Source: CAZCFB01 sp964511535 (GTDB taxonomy: Bacteria > Myxococcota_A > Polyangia > GCA-2747355 > CAZCFB01). Taken from it: a stretch of 26,757 bases of DNA. The notes under the pieces are model-generated. The model did no database searches, was not told the DNA's origin, and saw only the letters and a program-made list of their open reading frames with translations. Of this stretch, positions 22,487 to 26,757 are shown piece after piece. Numbering within the stretch: position 1 is the stretch's first letter; the number at the start of each line of letters is the position of its first letter. The stretch covers positions 1-26,757 of the forward strand of contig CAZEFW010000135.1 in NCBI GenBank assembly GCA_964511535.1. The letters run 5' to 3'. The position numbers and the translations under genes are program-made.

Positions 22487-23635
22487 ATGAAGGTCTGCAT
22501 CGACATGACGCCGCTGAACAACTCTTCCCGCTACCGCGGTATCGGCATGTACTGTGCCGAGCTGGGCCGGGCGCTGGAGGCGGCGCCGCGGCGGGACGGG
22601 CTGGAGCTGTACTTCCTGGTCATCGGCCCCGGGCCTGCCGTGCGCATCGTGCCGTGCGAGGCGGGCATCATCAGCCGCTGGGCGGCTGGCGAGTTCGGAC
22701 CGCTGTTCTGGCACAACGTCTATTACGCCATCAAGCACACCGTGGGGTGGACGCGCCTGTCCCTGTCGGACATGGACCTGTACCACTCCACCGAGCCGCG
22801 GGGCACCTCCAGGCCGCCCGGGTGCAAGATCCTGGTCACCTGCCATGACCTCATCGCGGCGCTGAGCGAGGACTACGGCTCCTGGTGGCCTGTGCCGGCG
22901 CGCATCATGATCGAGCGGATGCGCTTCGCCGGCATGGACCACGCCATCGCCATCAGCGAGAGCACCCGGGAAGACCTGCTGCGGGTCAGCGCGTGGTCGC
23001 CGGAGCGGGTGAGCGTGGCGTACCACGGCATCGACACCGATTTCTTCCACCCCCACAGCGCGGCGGGTGAGGACGCGGCGGTGGGCGAGGTGACCGGCGG
23101 GCGGCCGTACCTGTTCTACGTGGGGGGCTACGACCGCCGCAAGCAGGTGCCGGTGCTGGCCCGGGCGTTTTGCAAGCGGGCCGACGAGCTGGAGCAGGAT
23201 CTGGTGCTGGCCGGGCGCATGAGCCCCAAGGAGCGCCGGGCGCTGCTGCGCATTATCCCGCGGCGGCTGCGCGACCGGGTGCGCTTCACCGGGTTCGTGG
23301 CGCCGGAGCTGCTCCCGGCGCTGTACCGCCACGCCACGGCGCATGTCACGCCGTCGGTGTACGAGGGGTTCGGCATGACCCTGACCGAGGCCTTCGCCTG
23401 CGGCTGCCCGGTGGTGGCCGCCGCGGCCAGCTGCATCCCGGAGATCGCCGACGACGCCGCCCTGCTCGCCCCGCCCAAGGACGCCGACGCCCTGGGCGAT
23501 GCCCTGGTGAAGATCTGCACCGACGAGGCCCTGCGCCAGGGCCTGCGCGCCCGCGGCCTGGAGCGAGGCAAGCGCTTCACCTGGGCCCGCTGCGCCGACG
23601 ACACCCTGGGGGTGTACCAGCGGCTGTTGAGGTAG
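22487..23635 (+). CDS. GT4 family glycosyltransferase (second paralogue)
   Basis: The 382-residue GT-B enzyme contains SRYRGIGMYCAELG (14-27), ILVTCHDLIAAL (115-126), PYLFYVGGYDRRKQ (207-220) and the EX7E motif EGFGMTLTE (E293 and E301). It shares phrase-by-phrase similarity with the enzyme encoded at 19110-20258, including LYHxxxPRGT, TCHDLI, ALYRxATAHV and FTWxRCAxxTLxVYxRLL-type endings, so the two arose by duplication and may add successive or related sugars. I start at ATG 22487, with GAGAG 6 bases upstream; the longer frame to 22406 overlaps the promoter region and is rejected. It stands alone on the plus strand, convergent with the lipoprotein gene across a 150-bp gap in which I see no feature. 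Confidence 0.92.
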   Translation: MKVCIDMTPLNNSSRYRGIGMYCAELGRALEAAPRRDGLELYFLVIGPGPAVRIVPCEAGIISRWAAGEFGPLFWHNVYYAIKHTVGWTRLSLSDMDLYHSTEPRGTSRPPGCKILVTCHDLIAALSEDYGSWWPVPARIMIERMRFAGMDHAIAISESTREDLLRVSAWSPERVSVAYHGIDTDFFHPHSAAGEDAAVGEVTGGRPYLFYVGGYDRRKQVPVLARAFCKRADELEQDLVLAGRMSPKERRALLRIIPRRLRDRVRFTGFVAPELLPALYRHATAHVTPSVYEGFGMTLTEAFACGCPVVAAAASCIPEIADDAALLAPPKDADALGDALVKICTDEALRQGLRARGLERGKRFTWARCADDTLGVYQRLLR

Positions 23636-23785
23636 GCTGCCGGCGGCGGCTGGAGGCCAGACAGCAGCGTCCCGGACGCCAAACCCAACCCAGCATGAGT
23701 ACGCATTGCCGTAGCGCCACGAGGTGAGGTGTTCCTGCCACGCTGGTGTCGTGCGTTTGATACTGTTACAGCCCGGTCCGTTCCA

Positions 23786-24601
23786 CTATGGCTTTGCAGG
23801 CCTGCACCCGCAGGCGCTCAGGGCCCAGCCGCCTGAGGGCGCTCGCACGCGGGTGGCGTCGCAGACGCCGCGACCGCTCTCGAGCCGAAGGGTGTGCTTC
23901 TCGGCGTCCACCACGCCATTGCCGTCGAGATCGATCGCCACCTGAAGCTCCCACCGCGGCCGCTCCTGGCGCAAACCTCCGATCAGGACGATGTTCTGCC
24001 CCCTGGGCGCCCTCGACCGGGCCTCCTTGAGCCGCTGCGCTGCCTCCAGCGCCGCGCCGCCCAGGATCCGGGCTTCGGTCAGGTCACCGCGCCGCGGGCC
24101 GAAGCCGACGTACAGCTCATCCTGCTCCAGGGGCGGCAGCGGGCCGTCGACGAACCTCAGCGAGGTCCATGAACAGCCGCCATAACAATCTCGGATTTCG
24201 TAGAGTTGCCGCCAGGCAGCCACCTCGGTCACCCCTGCCTGCCCACGTCGCGACAGCACGTGGTAGCGCGCCCCGTGAACCACCCGCTCCCCGTGGGCCA
24301 CGTCCAGCACCTTGCCGCGCCATCGGTCACGGGGTTGGACCGCCGCCTGGTGTAGGGAGACGATCGCGCCCAGCTCCGGCCGCAGCCCCGGGCAGGCGGG
24401 CAGCTCGCGCGTATCCTCCTCGCCCCCGGGCGGCCGGCAGAACCGGGCCACGCACTTGAGATCCTCGTCGATGAGAACGTCCTTGAGGTCGAAGGAGGTC
24501 ACAAGCACCCCCCTGGGATGGTGGCAATGCGGCGCGGGCACCGGACCGCCAGCGCAGCCACAGAGCACCACCGATGTCAGCAGGAAGAATCTCGAGACCA
24601 T
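23786..24601 (-). CDS. Putative lipoprotein with EF-hand-like loop, unknown function
   Basis: I do not recognise the family. The 271-residue product starts with a hydrophobic leader ending in VVLCGC, a lipobox with the acylated cysteine near residue 16, so it is probably membrane-anchored outside the cytoplasm. The mature part has about ten cysteines (CHHPRG, CVARFC, RDCYGGC, GVCDAT and a C-terminal CGC), consistent with disulfides. It also has a Ca-loop-like DLDGNGVVDAEK near the C terminus, similar to dockerin or EF-hand loops. The start ATG 24601 gives a proper signal peptide; the frame is open upstream to 24631, but that adds charged residues before the leader. No strong ribosome binding site is seen. 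It lies 94 bp downstream of the M24 gene on the same strand and may share its transcript. Confidence 0.7.
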   Translation of the reverse strand: MVSRFFLLTSVVLCGCAGGPVPAPHCHHPRGVLVTSFDLKDVLIDEDLKCVARFCRPPGGEEDTRELPACPGLRPELGAIVSLHQAAVQPRDRWRGKVLDVAHGERVVHGARYHVLSRRGQAGVTEVAAWRQLYEIRDCYGGCSWTSLRFVDGPLPPLEQDELYVGFGPRRGDLTEARILGGAALEAAQRLKEARSRAPRGQNIVLIGGLRQERPRWELQVAIDLDGNGVVDAEKHTLRLESGRGVCDATRVRAPSGGWALSACGCRPAKP

Positions 24602-24673
24602 GGCTCGAAGCTTTTGCAAGCCCCGCGCCACCCGAATACAGGCAACGTGGCGGTTCGACGGCGTTCTGGCATT

Positions 24674-24690
24674 CGGCGGCGAAGCCGCCG
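24674..24690 (-). terminator. Short perfect hairpin after the M24 gene
   Basis: CGGCGGC and GCCGCCG form a perfect 7-bp stem with a 3-base loop 5 bp beyond the M24 stop codon (24696). There is no T-run on the minus strand, so it may be a weak terminator or a 3'-end stabiliser between the M24 and lipoprotein genes. Confidence 0.35.
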
Positions 24691-24695
24691 CCCCC

Positions 24696-25946
24696 CTACT
24701 CCACCTCCAGCACCACCAGCTCCTGCTGCGCCGGGCTGGTTACCTCCATGCCGTCGGGGCCGAGGAAGACGTCGATGCTGGAGCGTACGCCGAAGTCGCT
24801 GAAGTAGAGGCCCGGCTCCATGGTGAAGGCGAGGCCCTGGATCAGCGGCCGCGTATCGTGGGTCTCCAGATCGTCGATGTGGGTGCCGTCGCCGTGGCCC
24901 TCGTACACGCCGAGGTTGTGGCCGGTGCGGTGGGGGAAACAGTCCCCCATGCCGCGCGCCTCGATGACATCGCGCACCGCCCGGTCTACCTGCCACCCCT
25001 CCAGCCCGTTCTTGCTGCCCGGCTTGTAGTGCTCCCGGATGAAGTCGAGCCCCCGGTCCCGCGCCTCGAGCACCAGCCCGAAGGCGTCGAGCACCCGCTT
25101 GCCCGGCTCCTGCCCAAGGTAGGCCATCCAGGAGATGTCAGCGTAGGCGCAGACCGAGCGGTCGTGGCGCCCCCACAGCGCCAGCATCATCAGGCTCTCG
25201 GCCTCCAGCTCCGCCGAGCCGTCCGCCGACGGCACATAGTGCGGGTTGGCCGTGTGCTCCCCGAAGCTGACCACCGGCGGGTGGTCGGTGATGATCTCCC
25301 GGCGCGCCATCTGCTCCATGACGAACTGCTGCACCTCGTACTCCGTTGGGTGCAGCCCCGACCGGAGCCGCCGCTGCAACAGGGCGAAGGTGCGGTCCTT
25401 GATCAGGTTCAGATCAGCGGCTACACACCGGTGCGCCTCCGCCTGCTCCGGTGAGAAGCGGCACAGGAAGTACTGCACCAGGTCCGCCGAGGGCACCACC
25501 TCCACCCCCATGTCGCGGATCCAGCTCAGCGTGCCGCCGTCGACGCGGGAGAGGTACGGGATGGATCCGTCCTCGAAGTACTCCATGGCCACGCGCTGAC
25601 GCCCGCTCAACAGCTCGGCCACCTTGCGGTTCAGGTCACGCCAGCCGGTGTACTCCACCGCTCTGCCCGGCGTGGGCGGGATGTTGGGCGTGTCGATGGC
25701 GTGGTGCAACAACGTGCACGGCCCCTCGTCTGGGATGAAGTAGAACAGCCTGCGCGTCAGCATCAGCCCGTCGAGCCCGAGCGCCTGTGTGGCGGTGGGA
25801 TTGGACCCCCGGAAGTCGTACAGCATCCAGCCGTCGATACCGTCTTCCGCGATGCGCGCCTGCACCGCGTCTATCCGGTCCACCAGCTGGGCGGTGCTGT
25901 CGAAGTAGTCTGCCTCCGACGCGTATAGATCTTCCATGGCCCGCAT
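24696..25946 (-). CDS. M24 'pita-bread' family protein (Xaa-Pro peptidase/creatinase-like) lacking two metal ligands
   Basis: The 416-residue product has the two-domain architecture of aminopeptidase P, prolidase and creatinase: an N-terminal domain (about 1-170) and a C-terminal pita-bread domain (about 175-416). Conserved landmarks are the substrate-site histidine H236 (ANPHY), D270 (AYADISW), H343 (HRTGHNLG) and E377 (TMEPGLY). Two positions that normally hold metal ligands are changed: the first Asp, expected in an IDLW-type strand, is A256 (LALWGR), and the last Glu, two residues after GVR, is S390 (GVRSSIDV). The dinuclear site therefore cannot form in the usual way. Creatinase shows that this fold can act without metals. 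The start ATG 25946 has TAGGAG 6 bases upstream. It is divergent from the BMC-T gene with 54 bp between starts. Confidence 0.88.
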   Translation of the reverse strand: MRAMEDLYASEADYFDSTAQLVDRIDAVQARIAEDGIDGWMLYDFRGSNPTATQALGLDGLMLTRRLFYFIPDEGPCTLLHHAIDTPNIPPTPGRAVEYTGWRDLNRKVAELLSGRQRVAMEYFEDGSIPYLSRVDGGTLSWIRDMGVEVVPSADLVQYFLCRFSPEQAEAHRCVAADLNLIKDRTFALLQRRLRSGLHPTEYEVQQFVMEQMARREIITDHPPVVSFGEHTANPHYVPSADGSAELEAESLMMLALWGRHDRSVCAYADISWMAYLGQEPGKRVLDAFGLVLEARDRGLDFIREHYKPGSKNGLEGWQVDRAVRDVIEARGMGDCFPHRTGHNLGVYEGHGDGTHIDDLETHDTRPLIQGLAFTMEPGLYFSDFGVRSSIDVFLGPDGMEVTSPAQQELVVLEVE

Positions 25947-25951
25947 TGACA
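25946..25951 (+). promoter_or_regulatory. Consensus -35 hexamer in the M24/BMC-T divergent gap
   Basis: A perfect TTGACA faces the BMC-T gene and overlaps the first base of the M24 start codon. No -10 element at 16-18 bp is close to consensus; TACTGC begins 18 bp downstream and TTATGT lies farther on. The 54-bp gap must hold the leaders of both genes, so their promoters probably overlap or reach into the coding ends, which would link their expression. Confidence 0.35.
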
Positions 25952-26000
25952 GCTCCTAATGCATACTGTTACTGCTTCTTATGTAAGGAAGACACCGTCC

Positions 26001-26621
26001 ATGCAACTGCGCACTTTCACATATATCGATATCCTCCAGCCCCAGTTCACCGGGTTTCTCCAGACCATCGCCAAGGGATTCATGCCGCTGGAGCAGCAGG
26101 CATCCCTCTTCGTGGAGATCGCGCCAGGCATCGCCATCAACGAGCTGACCGACGCGGCCCTCAAGCGCACCAAGTGCATCCCGAGCATGCAGATCGTCGA
26201 GCGCGCCTTCGGCATGCTCGAGCTGCACCACGAAGATCAGGGGCAGGTCCGCGAGGCCGGAGCGGTGATCCTGGACAAGCTCGGCATGAAGGAGAGCGAC
26301 CGGATCAAGCCCCGGGTGGTCTCCAGCGAGATCATCACCGGCCTCGAGGGCTACCACTCCCAGCTGATCAACCGGTTCCGCCACGGCAACATGATCGGCG
26401 AGAACGAGGCGCTCTACATCCTCGAGGTTCAGCCCGCCGGGTACGCTGCCATCGCCGCCAACGAGGCCGAGAAGCACTCCCCCATCAACCTGATGGAGTT
26501 CATCGCGTTCGGCGCGTTCGGGCGCGTATGGCTCGGTGGCCCGGAAGACAACGTCCGGGAAGCGGCTAAAGCTGCAGAACAGATCCTCGCAGATCATGAC
26601 GGGGTCTCTCTAGAGAAATAG
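26001..26621 (+). CDS. Tandem-domain bacterial microcompartment shell protein (BMC-T)
   Basis: The 206-residue product has two BMC domains after a 32-residue N-terminal extension. Domain 1 (about 33-95) reads ASLFVEIAPGIAINELTDAA then LKRTKCIPSM. Domain 2 (about 135-198) reads EALYILEVQPAGYAAIAANE, then AEKHSPINLMEFIAFGAFGR and ending VREAAKAAEQIL. Both follow the BMC pattern: a beta strand ending in a Glu, a helix with repeated Ala and a Lys, a Val/Ile-rich strand, a Gly-containing hairpin and a final Ala-rich helix. BMC-T proteins form trimers that look like hexamers and tile the shell of protein organelles, often with a gated central pore. I start at ATG 26001; an AAGGA lies 11 bases upstream, whereas the ATG at 25959 has no ribosome binding site. 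No BMC-H, BMC-P or enzyme genes are seen to its left; the right side is cut. Confidence 0.8.
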   Translation: MQLRTFTYIDILQPQFTGFLQTIAKGFMPLEQQASLFVEIAPGIAINELTDAALKRTKCIPSMQIVERAFGMLELHHEDQGQVREAGAVILDKLGMKESDRIKPRVVSSEIITGLEGYHSQLINRFRHGNMIGENEALYILEVQPAGYAAIAANEAEKHSPINLMEFIAFGAFGRVWLGGPEDNVREAAKAAEQILADHDGVSLEK

Positions 26622-26623
26622 CA

Positions 26624-26638
26624 GCCCCCCGGCGGGGC
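26624..26638 (+). terminator. Short hairpin after the BMC-T gene
   Basis: GCCCC and GGGGC form a 5-bp stem with a 5-base loop just after the TAG of the BMC-T gene. No T-run follows, so termination here is doubtful and transcription could continue into sequence beyond the window. The remaining 119 bp contain no gene I can support. Confidence 0.25.
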
Positions 26639-26757
26639 GGCAACTTCGCACCCTTCAAACATCATTACGGGATGACGGGGATCGGCGCGCGCCGGTCCGT
26701 GGATCTATATGGGCAAGCAGAGGGGGTTGAGGCACAGGGGCGCGCAGACCCAGATGA

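Noticed and set aside
23759..25972. The 10-mer ATACTGTTAC occurs in the gap after the second GT4 gene and again in the M24/BMC-T gap
   Set aside because: Two copies of a 10-mer, in different contexts relative to genes, are too little evidence for a shared operator.
26672..26757. Open frame from ATG 26672 (and another from 26709) running off the right edge
   Set aside because: Fewer than 30 codons are visible, there is no convincing ribosome binding site, and no motif can be recognised, so a partial gene cannot be supported.

Overview
The window is a visibly G+C-rich bacterial chromosome segment, most like a member of the Myxococcota or a related deltaproteobacterial lineage. The basis is the gene style rather than any single marker: Hanks-type kinases with long Pro/Ala/Lys linkers, secreted TPR/PEGA proteins with a late membrane segment, lipoproteins with Pro-Asp-Gly linkers, frequent GTG/TTG starts and strong third-position G/C. 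No phage, transposase, CRISPR array or plasmid function is visible.

Left part (1-5.6 kb), mostly core genes: a tRNA-Lys (minus), then on the plus strand zapA, a structured RNA that I read as 6S RNA, a long untranslated stretch, and the overlapping pair rny (RNase Y) and ymdB-type phosphodiesterase. A perfect hairpin separates these from a convergent gene for a histone-deacetylase-fold enzyme carrying a long extra C-terminal region with GNAT-like motifs.

Middle (5.6-16.6 kb), signalling and envelope genes: two separate minus-strand groups each begin with a Ser/Thr kinase followed by a secreted TPR protein. The first (9954 to 5790) is kinase with a zinc ribbon and altered catalytic loop, TPR protein, glycine-rich lipoprotein. 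The second (16537 to 11974) is canonical kinase with PEGA tail, TPR-PEGA protein, multi-span membrane protein resembling the DUF2723 group. Between them, on the plus strand, lies a secreted metallopeptidase related to dipeptidyl peptidase III (M49-like).

Right-middle (16.6-23.6 kb), surface glycan or glycolipid assembly: a large membrane enzyme of the alkaline phosphatase superfamily built like GPI ethanolamine-phosphate transferases, translationally coupled to a GT4 glycosyltransferase; a convergent flippase plus FkbM methyltransferase pair; and a second GT4 enzyme paralogous to the first. Together they could synthesise, modify and export a polymer or glycolipid.

Right end (23.8-26.8 kb): a cysteine-containing lipoprotein, an M24 'pita-bread' protein that has lost two of five metal ligands, and, divergently transcribed from a 54-bp intergenic gap, a tandem-domain bacterial microcompartment (BMC-T) shell protein. 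The shell gene next to a degenerate M24 protein is the most promising lead for an undescribed system; any remaining locus would lie beyond the right edge.
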